From: Bacillota bacterium
GTDB lineage: Bacteria; Bacillota; Clostridia; Lachnospirales; Lachnospiraceae
DNA: 19,643 nt
NCBI GenBank assembly: GCA_023415595.1
Contig: JAEZJW010000161.1
Span: forward strand, 1 to 19,643
Direction: 5' to 3'
In this document: piece by piece, positions 1 to 8,341 of the stretch
Numbering within the stretch: the stretch's first letter is position 1
How the letters are laid out: each line of letters starts with the position of its first letter
Made by a program: the position numbers and the translations under genes
Notes under the pieces: generated by a model
Seen by the model: only the letters and a program-made list of their open reading frames with translations
Told to the model about the DNA's origin: nothing
Databases searched by the model: none

Positions 1-713
1 ATAATTACTACTGCAATATTATCCTTACCACCAGTCTGGTTTGCACATTTCACAAGGGTTTCTGCCGCCGCTGCCGGATCATCTGATTTCTCCTTGATAA
101 TCCGTTCAATTGTCTCGTCCTCCAACATATTCGTCAGGCCGTCTGAGCACATAAGTACAATATCCCCTTCTTCTAAGTTCACTTCAAAAAAGTCCGGCTG
201 TGCAGTTACATTTGCTCCCAATGCTCTGGTGATGATGTTCTTGTTTGGATTCTGTCAGGCTTCCTCCCTGTTAAGATCGCCGGTTTGCACCATTGCTTCT
301 ACCAGGCTGTGATCTTCCGTAATCTGCTTTATCTCATTTCCTATCACATATAATCTGCTGTCACCAATGTTGGCAACAAACATCTCATTTCCGAATATGG
401 TTGCAACCACAAAGGTGGTTCCCATACCCTCAAAATCGCTTTGTTCCAGAGCTTTGCTCCGAAGTGCTTCATTCGTCTCGGTAATTGCTGCTTCAATCAT
501 GGCAATCGGTGAAGTCTGACTGCTTTCCCTAATCCTTTGCGTAAAAAACTCAACACAGAATCTTGAAGCATAATCACCCGCATTATGTCCTCCCATCCCA
601 TCTGCTACAATAAATAAATTCGGCAGATTACCGATGGCATTTTCTTCACAGAAGACATAATCCTGATTTATTCTCCGTCTTTCCCCAATATCCGTTATTG
701 AAAATGCTTTCAA
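1..713 (-). pseudogene. prpC: PP2C-type Ser/Thr protein phosphatase (PrpC/Stp), interrupted by in-frame TGA, 3' end outside window
   Basis: This is a PPM/PP2C phosphatase, which removes phosphate from proteins phosphorylated by the partner PASTA kinase PrkC. The start is taken as TTG at 713 because GGGAGG lies 7 bases upstream and the product then begins MKAFSITDIG, as usual in the family; the ATG at 734 has no such site. Visible motifs are RINQD (about residue 14-18), VADGMGGH (36-43) and NIGDSRLY. After REEA, codon 153 is TGA (255-257). The same frame then runs on without a gap: QNPNKNIITRALG, MCSDGLTNML and GGKDNIAVVI, all typical of the C-terminal half. Relatives usually have Arg at the interrupted site (REEARxNPNKN), so one base change from AGA or CGA explains the stop. 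The truncated 152-residue product would lack the last metal-binding aspartates. The gene starts 33 bases after the full-length rlmN frame ends, so the two are probably cotranscribed. The family call is sure; whether the gene works is not. Confidence 0.85.
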
Positions 714-746
714 GCCTGCACCTCCCAACTCCAAGCGGAAACATTC

Positions 747-1796
747 TTATAGCTGATCTATATAACTCTTACGCAGCTGACCACAGGCAGCATCAATGTC
801 CGAGCCCATTTCTCTTCTAATAGTAACATTAATTCTATTTTTTTCAAGTATATTTTTGAATTTTTGTATTTTTTAGCTCTCAGATTTCCGATAATTTCTC
901 TCTTTTATAGGGATTACAGGAATCAGGTTTATATGGCAATTCATGCCCTTCACCAGAGTTACCAGCTCCTTCGCATGCTCCTCTTCATCATTGACTGTGT
1001 CCACCAGGCTGTACTCGAAAGTGAGCCTTCTGCCTGTCTTATCATAATAGTAACGGAAGGCATCCATCACCTCATTTAACTCATATTGTCTCGCTACCGG
1101 CATCAGCTTCTTCCTGATCTCGTTATTCGGTGCATGAAGGGATAAGGCCAGTGTAACAGGAAGTCCTTCCTCAGCAAAAGCCCGTATCTTATCCGGAATT
1201 CCGCAGGTAGAAACCGTAATATTTCTCGCGCTGATGTTGATTCCCTCAGGAGCCGTCAGCAGCCTTAAGAATCTCATCAGGTTATCATAATTGTCCAGGG
1301 GTTCCCCCGTACCCATCACGACTACATTACTGACCCGTTCCCCTGTGGCAGACTGGATCCGATAAATCTGGTCCAGCATCTCGGAGGGAAGCAGATCCCT
1401 CTCCTTGCCACCAATAGTTGAAGCACAGAAGGTACATCCCATCCTGCAACCCACCTGGGAGGAGATACAGACGCTGTTCCCGTGATGATATCTCATGAGT
1501 ACACTTTCAATTACCCTGTTATCCTTTAGACGAAACAGATACTTAATGGTTCCATCCGTAACTGAATGCAGGGAATCTGCTTCCTGAAGGACGGTCAGCG
1601 GATACTTCTCCTTCATGGTATCCCTTAGCTCCTTGGAGAGATTAGTCATGGCATCATAACTATCTGCCAGCTTCACATGCATCCATTCAAATATCTGCTT
1701 TGCACGGAAAGCGGGCTGCCCCAGTTCCTTCAGAGCAAGCTCAACTTCTTCCTTATATAATGATTTGATATCTAAGCCCTCAATCATTGAAATCAC
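747..1796 (-). pseudogene. rlmN: 23S rRNA (adenine2503-C2)/tRNA methyltransferase RlmN, interrupted by in-frame TAA
   Basis: This is a radical SAM enzyme that methylates C2 of A2503 in 23S rRNA and of A37 in some tRNAs. The radical SAM cluster is GCRMGCTFC (Cys117, 121, 124), and the resolving Cys is Cys110 in NSVCISSQVG. MGTGEPLDN and LALSLHAPN are typical of the family. The frame is stopped by TAA at 873-875 after KERNYRKSES (307 residues). It continues in the same frame to a second TAA at 747 and encodes KIQKFKNILEKN, then INVTIRREMGSDIDAACGQL. The Cys in ACGQL (about residue 338) corresponds to the methyl-carrying Cys355 of the E. coli enzyme, so the truncated form should be inactive by the known mechanism. 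The full frame (about 349 codons) matches the usual family length. The start is GTG at 1796, with ATG at 1787 as an alternative; neither has a strong ribosome site. A single-base change from AAA (Lys) would explain the stop. Confidence 0.88.
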
Positions 1797-1848
1797 GTTC
1801 CTATTCCATTCTATCTTATCTATTCGTCAAAGTATGTCCGAAACTATT

Positions 1849-1876
1849 ATTATATAACATCAATTCTCTTTTGTAA
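1849..1876 (-). promoter_or_regulatory. Putative sigma-A promoter for rlmN-prpC
   Basis: On the minus strand a perfect TATAAT (1849-1854) lies 16 bases downstream of a weak -35, TTACAA (1871-1876). The site sits in the 154-base gap between rsmB and rlmN, about 50 bases before the rlmN start. The weak -35 keeps confidence moderate. Confidence 0.45.
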
Positions 1877-1950
1877 TCACTTTATCAGTATTACCATTAA
1901 ATGGAGTTACTCTCCTGCTATCCGCTATCGCATTATATATACATAGCAAG

Positions 1951-3297
1951 CTATCTCATTCTTCGAAACCTCGCCAGGAAGAAGCCGTCAGTCGAATGGA
2001 TGCCCTGCAGCAGCTGCAAATAGCCTTCTTTGGTGTTCTGGTTCCGAAACATTTCCGGCAGATAGGGGTCCAGGCTCTCAGCTTCAAACTCATCCTGCTC
2101 TAAGAACCAATTCCTGTTGTTCAGATTCTCGTCCCTGTTAACAGTACAGGTACTATAAATCAAAATCCCGCCCGGTTTGACATAATCCTTCACCACGGAC
2201 AGGATCTTCTTCTGTAGCTCCTCCAGTTCCTTTAACTGAGCCGGAGTCAATCTGTATTTGATATCGGCTTTCTTTCCGATTACACCGAGTCCGCTGCAGG
2301 GCAGATCAGCCAGTACCACGTCCGCCTTCCCGTAAAGAGAAGAATCAGGAACGGTTGCATCCCATACCTTCACGTCCACGTTACTTACACCGAGTCTAGC
2401 GATGTTCTCTTCAATTAAGCCGGTCTTATATTCGGTCAGATCACGGGCAGACACTCTGGCGGCTGTCTCCGCTGCATGCAGGGCTTTCCCGCCCGGCGCC
2501 GAGCAGACATCCACGACATAATCCGTCTCACGGATACCGGCAGCCTCACAAACCAACATGGAGCTGATATCCTGAACGGTAAAGTATCCGTTACGGAAGG
2601 TCTCCAATTTATCCAGGTAATCATAATTGCTGATATTAAAACCATAGTTCAGATATCTGCTGTCCTCCACAGTTACTCCCTCAGACTGCAGGAGTTTCTT
2701 AAGCTTCGTCGGATCGGTCTTCTTCAGATTGCAGCGGATGGTTGTCTCCTTTTCCTTCAGGGAAGAAGCTAACATCGCTTCTACCTCCGGATAAGAATAC
2801 TGTTTTAACAGCAGCTCTGCCAGCCACCAGGGAAAGGAATACTTAACCTCCAGCCAGGCAGCCGGTTCAGCTTCCCTGTCAGGGGAGGGAAGGTTTTCCC
2901 TGCTTCTGATCATATTCCTGAGGATTGCATTCACAAATCCGGACAGCTTTGCGAAGCCCCTCTTCTTTGCCAGCTTCACCGCCTCATTGCATACAGCGGA
3001 TTCAGGAACCTGGCTCATATAAAGCAACTGATAGGCACTGAGACGAAGGAGATTCCGAATGAACGGTTTCATCTTCTCCACCCGCAGAGAGGCAAAGGAA
3101 TTAATATAATAATCCAGGGTCAGATACCGTTCCAACGTACCGGTAAAGAGTCTGGAGATAAATGCTCTCTGTTGTTTCTCAAGCTCCTGATGTTTTTTCA
3201 ACGCCTGATGAAGGACCGTATGGCTGAACTTTCCCTCCTCGATAACCTCCAGGAGCATATCCAGGACAATCTCCCGCTCGTTGCCTAGATTAGTCAC
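1951..3297 (-). CDS. rsmB: 16S rRNA (cytosine967-C5)-methyltransferase RsmB (Sun)
   Basis: RsmB makes m5C967 in 16S rRNA. The 448-residue product has the usual length. It has an N-terminal NusB-like helical RNA-binding domain (about residues 5-135) followed by a Rossmann-fold methyltransferase. The SAM-binding motif is DVCSAPGGKALH (263-274). The two cysteines of the m5C family are present: DLPCSGLGV (Cys334) and the nucleophile in YSTCT (Cys384). The start is GTG at 3297, with GGAGG 8 bases upstream inside the end of the zinc peptidase gene. The two reading frames overlap by 8 bases, which suggests translational coupling. The gene ends in TAG, and a 154-base gap with a likely promoter follows before rlmN. 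No damage is visible in this gene. Confidence 0.96.
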   Translation of the reverse strand: MTNLGNEREIVLDMLLEVIEEGKFSHTVLHQALKKHQELEKQQRAFISRLFTGTLERYLTLDYYINSFASLRVEKMKPFIRNLLRLSAYQLLYMSQVPESAVCNEAVKLAKKRGFAKLSGFVNAILRNMIRSRENLPSPDREAEPAAWLEVKYSFPWWLAELLLKQYSYPEVEAMLASSLKEKETTIRCNLKKTDPTKLKKLLQSEGVTVEDSRYLNYGFNISNYDYLDKLETFRNGYFTVQDISSMLVCEAAGIRETDYVVDVCSAPGGKALHAAETAARVSARDLTEYKTGLIEENIARLGVSNVDVKVWDATVPDSSLYGKADVVLADLPCSGLGVIGKKADIKYRLTPAQLKELEELQKKILSVVKDYVKPGGILIYSTCTVNRDENLNNRNWFLEQDEFEAESLDPYLPEMFRNQNTKEGYLQLLQGIHSTDGFFLARFRRMR

Positions 3298-3988
3298 GAT
3301 CTCTTCCTCCGAACAGAATTACAAGTCTTAACAGCTGTAATATGGTCGCTGCCGCTGCTGCCACATAGGTCAGTGCTGCGGCATCCAAAACCTTCTTACT
3401 GTGCTGAAGCTCCTCACCATAAAGAATTCCTGTCTCTCCGAGTCTGGCGATGGCTCTCTTCGAAGCATTGAACTCCACCGGAAGGGTAATCAGCTGGAAC
3501 AGAACAGCCAGGGAGAAGAGGATGATACCCAGATTAATTAAGGACTGGGAACCGCCCATCAGAACACCGATGATGATAATCGGCCAGGCAGCCATGGAAC
3601 CGAAGCTGGCAACCGGCACCAGGGTGCTCCGCAGCTTAAGAGGAGCATAACCCTGATCATGCTGAATCGCATGACCTACCTCATGTGCTGCAACCCCAAC
3701 CGCAGCCAGGGAATTCTGTCCATATACAGGATCCGATAAACGTAAGACCTTGGTTCTTGGATCATAATGGTCATTCATATGACCTGATACATGCTCGATT
3801 TTAACATCATAGATACCGGAAGCATGAAGAATCCTCTCCGCTGCCTCGGCACCGGTCATCCCGGACATACTTCTTACTCTGGAATATTTCGCAAAGGTGG
3901 ATTTTACTTTTGCGGAAGCAGCCAAGGTAATTACGATACCGATTATTACTAATATATAAGTAGAATCAAAATAATATGGAAACATCAT
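3290..3988 (-). CDS. Membrane zinc metallopeptidase, YugP family (Zn_peptidase_2)
   Basis: This 232-residue protein has the layout of the YugP family: an N-terminal membrane helix (about residues 10-24), a zinc-binding HEVGHAIQH motif (102-110), and three hydrophobic segments (about 128-146, 151-167, 209-227). The conserved SGHMNDHYDPRTKVLRLSDP stretch lies before the HExxH motif. PVEFNASKRA, after the third hydrophobic segment, is also conserved and probably supplies the third zinc ligand. The natural substrate of the family is not established as far as I know. The start is ATG at 3988, with AAGG about 7 bases upstream; the next codon is also ATG. The gene sits 47 bases after fmt and overlaps rsmB by 8 bases. 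This arrangement, between fmt and rsmB, is common in Clostridia and suggests cotranscription rather than a shared function. Confidence 0.92.
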   Translation of the reverse strand: MMFPYYFDSTYILVIIGIVITLAASAKVKSTFAKYSRVRSMSGMTGAEAAERILHASGIYDVKIEHVSGHMNDHYDPRTKVLRLSDPVYGQNSLAAVGVAAHEVGHAIQHDQGYAPLKLRSTLVPVASFGSMAAWPIIIIGVLMGGSQSLINLGIILFSLAVLFQLITLPVEFNASKRAIARLGETGILYGEELQHSKKVLDAAALTYVAAAAATILQLLRLVILFGGRDRD

Positions 3989-4035
3989 AAAGATACCTTC
4001 TTTCTATGTGAAATTACCATTTGTACAAGTTACTG

Positions 4036-4968
4036 TTATTCCCCAAACTTTATGCCTGCTGTGATCGGATATCCACGGAGGAACGCATCTGCCGTCATCC
4101 GTTTCTTTCCCTCCAGCTGAAGTTCCTTGATAACCAGGGCTTTCTCCCCGGTCGCTGCTACGATGGCATCCTTTCTGATTTCAACCACCTCTCCGGGCTC
4201 AGCCTGGGAAGTAAGCTCTTCAACCTCTGCCTTCCATAGCTTCAGGGTCTTTCCGTCCAATTTGGTATATGCGCTCGGCCAAGGGTTTAAACCCCTGATT
4301 AAGCGTTCAATAGCAATCGCCGAATCCGAAAAATTAATATTACCCATATCCTTATTCAGCATCTTTACAAGAGTAGCCTCCGAATCCTCCTGAGGAATCC
4401 TCTCGGAGGTTCCATTCTTAATCTTTTCCAGAGCTTCTACCAGTAAATCACCTCCCAGGTCAGCCAGCTTGTCATGGAGGCTGCCTCCGGTTTCCTCCTT
4501 CGTAATCGGAACCTTTCCTTTTAAGATCATATCCCCGGTATCCAGCTTCACATCCATGTACATGATCGTAATGCCGGTTTCTTCTTCTCCATTGATGATT
4601 GCATATTGGATCGGCGCTGCTCCCCGGTATTTTGGAAGCAGGGAACCGTGCACATTGATACAGCCATAGGGCGGAATATCCAATAAGTCCTTCGGCAGCA
4701 ACTGTCCGAAGGCTGCAACTATAATCGCCTCCGGTGCCATGTCCCTGATCAGCTGGACGAATTCCGGATTCCTAACCTTAACCGGCTGGTATACCGTCAG
4801 TCCGCACTCCAGGGCAAGCTCCTTAACTGGCGGGAAGCTCATTTCCTTTCCTCTGCCCTTTTCCTTGTCCGGCTGAGTGACCACTGCGAGTACCTCATGT
4901 CCGGCTTGAATTATTTTTTTTAGGATACTGGCCGCAAAATCCGGTGTACCCATAAATAAAATCCTCAT
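4036..4968 (-). CDS. fmt: Methionyl-tRNA formyltransferase
   Basis: Fmt transfers a formyl group from 10-formyl-tetrahydrofolate to Met-tRNAfMet for translation initiation. The N-terminal formyltransferase domain begins MRILFMGTPDFA. It contains the family signature NVHGSLLPKYRGAAPIQ, with the catalytic Asn and His, followed by an Asp in LDTGDM. The C-terminal tRNA-binding OB-like domain begins near GLNPWPSAYT. I place the start at ATG 4968, which is about 9 bases after AAAGGA and gives the family's usual N-terminus. ATG at 4974 and 4986 are in frame, but the longest version would place the ribosome site inside the gene. Length is about 310 residues, normal for Fmt. It lies downstream of def, which encodes the enzyme that later removes the formyl group. 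Confidence 0.96.
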   Translation of the reverse strand: MRILFMGTPDFAASILKKIIQAGHEVLAVVTQPDKEKGRGKEMSFPPVKELALECGLTVYQPVKVRNPEFVQLIRDMAPEAIIVAAFGQLLPKDLLDIPPYGCINVHGSLLPKYRGAAPIQYAIINGEEETGITIMYMDVKLDTGDMILKGKVPITKEETGGSLHDKLADLGGDLLVEALEKIKNGTSERIPQEDSEATLVKMLNKDMGNINFSDSAIAIERLIRGLNPWPSAYTKLDGKTLKLWKAEVEELTSQAEPGEVVEIRKDAIVAATGEKALVIKELQLEGKKRMTADAFLRGYPITAGIKFGE

Positions 4969-5104
4969 TGCCATTCGTCCTTTCATTCACATATCCCACC
5001 GGGAATTTCGATAGTCTGCCATTTCAGTTGATATGTTCTGTGCTTATTGTGTGCTTATTGATAAGATTATATAGAAAAGCCATTCGAAAATCCACATCTT
5101 TAGA

Positions 5105-5122
5105 AAACCTTAATAAAGGTTT
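5105..5122 (-). terminator. Weak AT-rich hairpin after def
   Basis: A perfect 7-base stem (AAACCTT/AAGGTTT) with a 4-base loop lies 17 bases beyond the def stop and is followed on the minus strand by a short, interrupted T-run. It is too weak and AT-rich to be a sure terminator. The 153-base def-fmt gap also has a TATAAT at about 5065-5070 on the minus strand without a clear -35, so fmt may have partly separate expression. Confidence 0.3.
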
Positions 5123-5139
5123 AATCTTTCAGTTAATCT

Positions 5140-5619
5140 TTACTCCGGATCGGCGTAAACATTCCTTAACTCACCCATTGTCTTATCTACATACAGTTCC
5201 CCGTTCAGATGATCGATTTCATGGCAGAGAGCCCGTGCCAATAATTCCGTGCCCTCAATGATATATTCCTTCATATTAACATCATAAGCCTTTACCTTCA
5301 CATAGTTCGGACGAATTACTGTACCGACCTTACCCGGAACACTTAAGCAGCCCTCATCGCCAATCTGCTGCCCGTCTGTCTCCAGAATGACCGGATTGAT
5401 CAGGATGATTGGTTCATTTCCTTCTTCCGATACATCAATGACTACCACTCTTTTCAAGATTCCTACCTGGGGTGCAGCAAGTCCCACACCGTTCGCATCA
5501 TATAAGGTGTCCAGCATATCATCGATTAAGGTCAGGAGCTTCTTATCAACCTCCGTGACTTCTTTACTGATCTTTGTTAAAACACTGTCTCCGATTTCCC
5601 TGATATTTCTGATTGCCAT
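5140..5619 (-). CDS. def: Peptide deformylase
   Basis: Peptide deformylase is the metalloenzyme that removes the N-formyl group from new proteins. All three family motifs are present: GVGLAAPQVG (about residues 47-56 counted from the ATG at 5628), EGCLSVPG with the metal-binding Cys, and HEIDHLNG with the two metal-binding His and the catalytic Glu. I prefer the start at ATG 5619 (MAIRNIREIG), because AAAGGA lies 8 bases upstream; the ATG at 5628 is only 3 bases from it. Length is about 159 residues, a normal short Gram-positive/clostridial type. It lies between priA and fmt with gaps of 111 and about 153-170 bases. Confidence 0.97.
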   Translation of the reverse strand: MAIRNIREIGDSVLTKISKEVTEVDKKLLTLIDDMLDTLYDANGVGLAAPQVGILKRVVVIDVSEEGNEPIILINPVILETDGQQIGDEGCLSVPGKVGTVIRPNYVKVKAYDVNMKEYIIEGTELLARALCHEIDHLNGELYVDKTMGELRNVYADPE

Positions 5620-5739
5620 AACATTCATCCTTTCCTTGCGCTCTAAAATTTCTTACTATCCTATGTTACCTGTTCCTATAAGGTCTATCTTCCTGTTGCA
5701 TATAAGAATTACTTTAAGTTAGCAGATTATACTCTGCGT

Positions 5740-8031
5740 CTAATAGCCGCTCATTGGATTAAAATCAAATTGGAGGCTGCAGCCTGTAAACCGCTCTGAA
5801 AAATGATAAAAGCCCTCCAGATAATTTTTTATATCAACCAGCCGATCATAATCTCCATGCTTTAAATAGATGACCTGCCGATAAATATCATTGATTTTGG
5901 AGATTCCTGCAGGTGCAGGTCCGATGACCTGTACCGTATCTTCACCAGTGTCTGCTTCGCCCTGACCTGTGGCTAAACCTGTATCCTGATCTTTAAGATA
6001 TTCCTTCAAGGCCTCTCCTGTGAGTGCTGCTGCTTTTGCTGCTTTTTCTTCTTCCTTTGAGGTGATCAGTACCAGCAGAATATGGGCTGCAGGGGGATAT
6101 TGCATCACCCTGCGGTACAGCATCTCCTGTTCATAGAAGGCTTCATAGTCCCCTTCCGCTGCGGTTATAATACTATAATGCTCCGGATGATAAGTTTGAA
6201 TTACCACTTCTCCGGTTAGGACATCTCTTCCGGCTCTACCGGCTGCCTGACATAGAAGCTCGAAGGTTCGCTCACTGGACCGGAAATCCCCCGCATACAG
6301 CGATAAATCAGCTGCAATGATCCCGACTAAGGTGACTCTTGGGAAATCATGCCCCTTCACGATCATCTGCGTACCAACGAGAATATCTGCCTTATGTTCC
6401 GCAAAGGAAGCTAGATTCTTCTCATGCCCGTCCTTATTCTTGGTCGTATCCGTATCCATCCTGAGAACCCTTGCCCGGGGGAATTCCTTCCGCACCAGTT
6501 CTTCTACCTTCTGCGTACCGGTCCCGAAGGCGGCAATGTATTTCGATCCGCATTCCGGGCATTGATTAGGCGAAGTCTCCTCATGGCCGCAATAGTGGCA
6601 GATGATCCTCCCATTGTTATGGGAGGTAAGTGAAATATCACAATGGGGACATTTCATGACATGGCCACAGCTTCTGCAGGATACGAAGCCCGCATACCCC
6701 CTGCGGTTAATGAACAGCATAATCTGTTCCTGCTTCTTAAGTCTATCTTCGATTAACTCCTTCAGCTTATTGCTGAAAATGGATTTATTCTTGTTCTTCA
6801 GTTCCTCCCTGAGATCAATGATCCATACCTTTGGAGGAGCCGCTTCCTTCGCCCGCTTCTTAAGGGTATATAGCTTATACTCACCCTTCATCGCCTTCTC
6901 ATAGGATTCCAGTATGGGCGTAGCAGAGCCTAATATGACCGAAGCACCGGTCAGCTCTGCCCGCTTAATGGCTACCGAGGTGGCATGGTACTTTGGTGTT
7001 GTTTCACTTTTATAACTATTCTCATGTTCCTCATCAATAATGATCAGCCCAAGGTTTTTAAACGGTGTGAATAATGCCGATCTGGGCCCGATGATGATAT
7101 CAACAAGACCTTCCTTGGCCCGGTTGCTCTGATCGTAACGTTCTCCCTGAGACATTCTGGAATTTATAATAGAGATTCTGTTACCGAAACGGTTGTAAAA
7201 ACGCTTCACTGTCTGATAGGTCAGGGCTATCTCCGGTATCAGCAGTATAACCTGTTTCCCCTTTGCAATGACAGAGGTAATGATATCCATATAGACTTCT
7301 GTCTTCCCGCTTCCCGTAATCCCATGGATTAAATAGGTTGACCGGATACCCTTATCGTAGTCCCTGTTAAAATCCTCTACGATATACTGTTGTTCCTCAT
7401 TTAATAAAACCGGATTATACTTAAGTTCCTGCTGTCTGATCGGGTTACGAAAGATCTGTTCAGATACCGTTCTGGTAATTCCCTGTTTTTCTAGTCCTGT
7501 AATCGTACTTCTGGGAATATTGAGATTATTTAAGACTTCCTCATAATCAAGATGATTATTCTTTAGCAAAGCCTCCAATAGTCTGACACGAGCGGCATTG
7601 TTTTTCTTCTTCTGGTATTCATAATAGAGTTGATTTGCCGATTCCGTATCCACATTCAGCGTGATGGTCCTCTGCTCCTTGATTTTCACTGCCTTCTTCA
7701 CCGGAATTACGGTCTTTAAGGCATCGTTCATGGTCCCGCCGAAGGTCTCTTTCATCCAATAAGCCAGATAGATCAGATGGCTCTCTATGACAGGAGCATC
7801 ACCTGCTACTCTGGTAATCGGCTTTATCTGGGCTTCCGGCAGCTTGGGCTCCCTTGACCGTCCCACAATATAGCCTTTAATCTGTCTATTTCCCTTACCG
7901 AAGGGAACAGTAACCGGAGCTCCGATGAGAGCCGACTCGGCAAATTCCTCAGGAATGGTATACTGATATGTCTTATCAAGGTTCTCATGGGATATGTCGA
8001 TGATGATGTCTGCAAATAACTGATAAGACAT
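5740..8031 (-). CDS. priA: Primosomal protein N' (replication restart helicase PriA)
   Basis: PriA recognises stalled or repaired forks and reloads the replicative helicase. The 763-residue product has the N-terminal 3' DNA-binding domain (residues 1-110) and a winged-helix region (about 140-200). The superfamily 2 helicase core has Walker A GITGSGKT (237-244) and the DEEH box (333-336). A cysteine-rich zinc module has eight Cys (452, 455, 461, 464, 478, 481, 491, 494). The C-terminal helicase half has LVGTQMIVKGHDFP and QAAGRAGR. The start is ATG 8031, with AAGGAGG 5 bases upstream. The protein is slightly longer than many relatives; a Gly/Asp/Thr-rich stretch at about 681-699 looks like a low-complexity surface insertion. 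A 603-base gene-free region with a large palindrome lies upstream, so priA probably begins its own transcription unit. Confidence 0.97.
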   Translation of the reverse strand: MSYQLFADIIIDISHENLDKTYQYTIPEEFAESALIGAPVTVPFGKGNRQIKGYIVGRSREPKLPEAQIKPITRVAGDAPVIESHLIYLAYWMKETFGGTMNDALKTVIPVKKAVKIKEQRTITLNVDTESANQLYYEYQKKKNNAARVRLLEALLKNNHLDYEEVLNNLNIPRSTITGLEKQGITRTVSEQIFRNPIRQQELKYNPVLLNEEQQYIVEDFNRDYDKGIRSTYLIHGITGSGKTEVYMDIITSVIAKGKQVILLIPEIALTYQTVKRFYNRFGNRISIINSRMSQGERYDQSNRAKEGLVDIIIGPRSALFTPFKNLGLIIIDEEHENSYKSETTPKYHATSVAIKRAELTGASVILGSATPILESYEKAMKGEYKLYTLKKRAKEAAPPKVWIIDLREELKNKNKSIFSNKLKELIEDRLKKQEQIMLFINRRGYAGFVSCRSCGHVMKCPHCDISLTSHNNGRIICHYCGHEETSPNQCPECGSKYIAAFGTGTQKVEELVRKEFPRARVLRMDTDTTKNKDGHEKNLASFAEHKADILVGTQMIVKGHDFPRVTLVGIIAADLSLYAGDFRSSERTFELLCQAAGRAGRDVLTGEVVIQTYHPEHYSIITAAEGDYEAFYEQEMLYRRVMQYPPAAHILLVLITSKEEEKAAKAAALTGEALKEYLKDQDTGLATGQGEADTGEDTVQVIGPAPAGISKINDIYRQVIYLKHGDYDRLVDIKNYLEGFYHFSERFTGCSLQFDFNPMSGY

Positions 8032-8082
8032 GATGGCCTCCTTCCGTGTTTCATTTATCTAAAGTAATGTTAGCTAAGGGAC

Positions 8083-8333
8083 GGGATCCTTTATCCTTTG
8101 GGTACACACACCTGCACGGTATTTTACGGATATCCTTATCCGGTAACACTAGACTTTGATTTTTCACTTGGTACTGTCAGCCGGCGTGTAGCGGCATCCC
8201 TGCCGCGCACGCCTAAACTGTCCCTCCATGGACAGTTTCTGACATTATCGTGAAAAATCTCAGTAAGTGTTACCAGGATACGGATATAGTAAATCCCGCA
8301 CAGGTGCGTATGCCCTCCGGATGCAGGATTCCC
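8083..8333 (-). repeat. 251-base imperfect palindrome with branched apical domain, upstream of priA
   Basis: The left arm (8083-8167) and right arm (8250-8333) are imperfect reverse complements over about 85 bases. The best blocks are GGTAACACT with its complement, GATTTTTCAC/GTGAAAAATC at the inner end, and CACCTG/CAGGTG further out. The inner 82 bases fold further: TGTCAG (8175-8180) pairs with CTGACA (8239-8244). Enclosed are two strong hairpins. One is GGCGTG..GCGGCA with loop TCCC and TGCCGC.CACGCC (8183-8213). The other is AAACTGTCC with loop CTCCAT and GGACAGTTT (8215-8238). The element is clearly richer in GC than its AT-rich flanks. It could be a MITE-like mobile repeat, a structured leader of priA (its end is 51 bases before the ATG), or a free RNA. 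The strand is given for the priA reading; the pairing works on both. No clear target-site duplication is visible. Confidence 0.7.
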
Positions 8334-8341
8334 TGTGTATC

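Noticed and set aside
255..257. Selenocysteine at the TGA in prpC
   Set aside because: PP2C enzymes use metal-binding aspartates, the aligned position is usually Arg, no clear SECIS-like hairpin follows at once, and the neighbouring rlmN interruption is TAA, which cannot encode selenocysteine.
5039..5060. Tandem 11-base repeat TGTGCTTATTG in the def-fmt gap
   Set aside because: Two short copies in an AT-rich gap are easily produced by slippage and match no known site.
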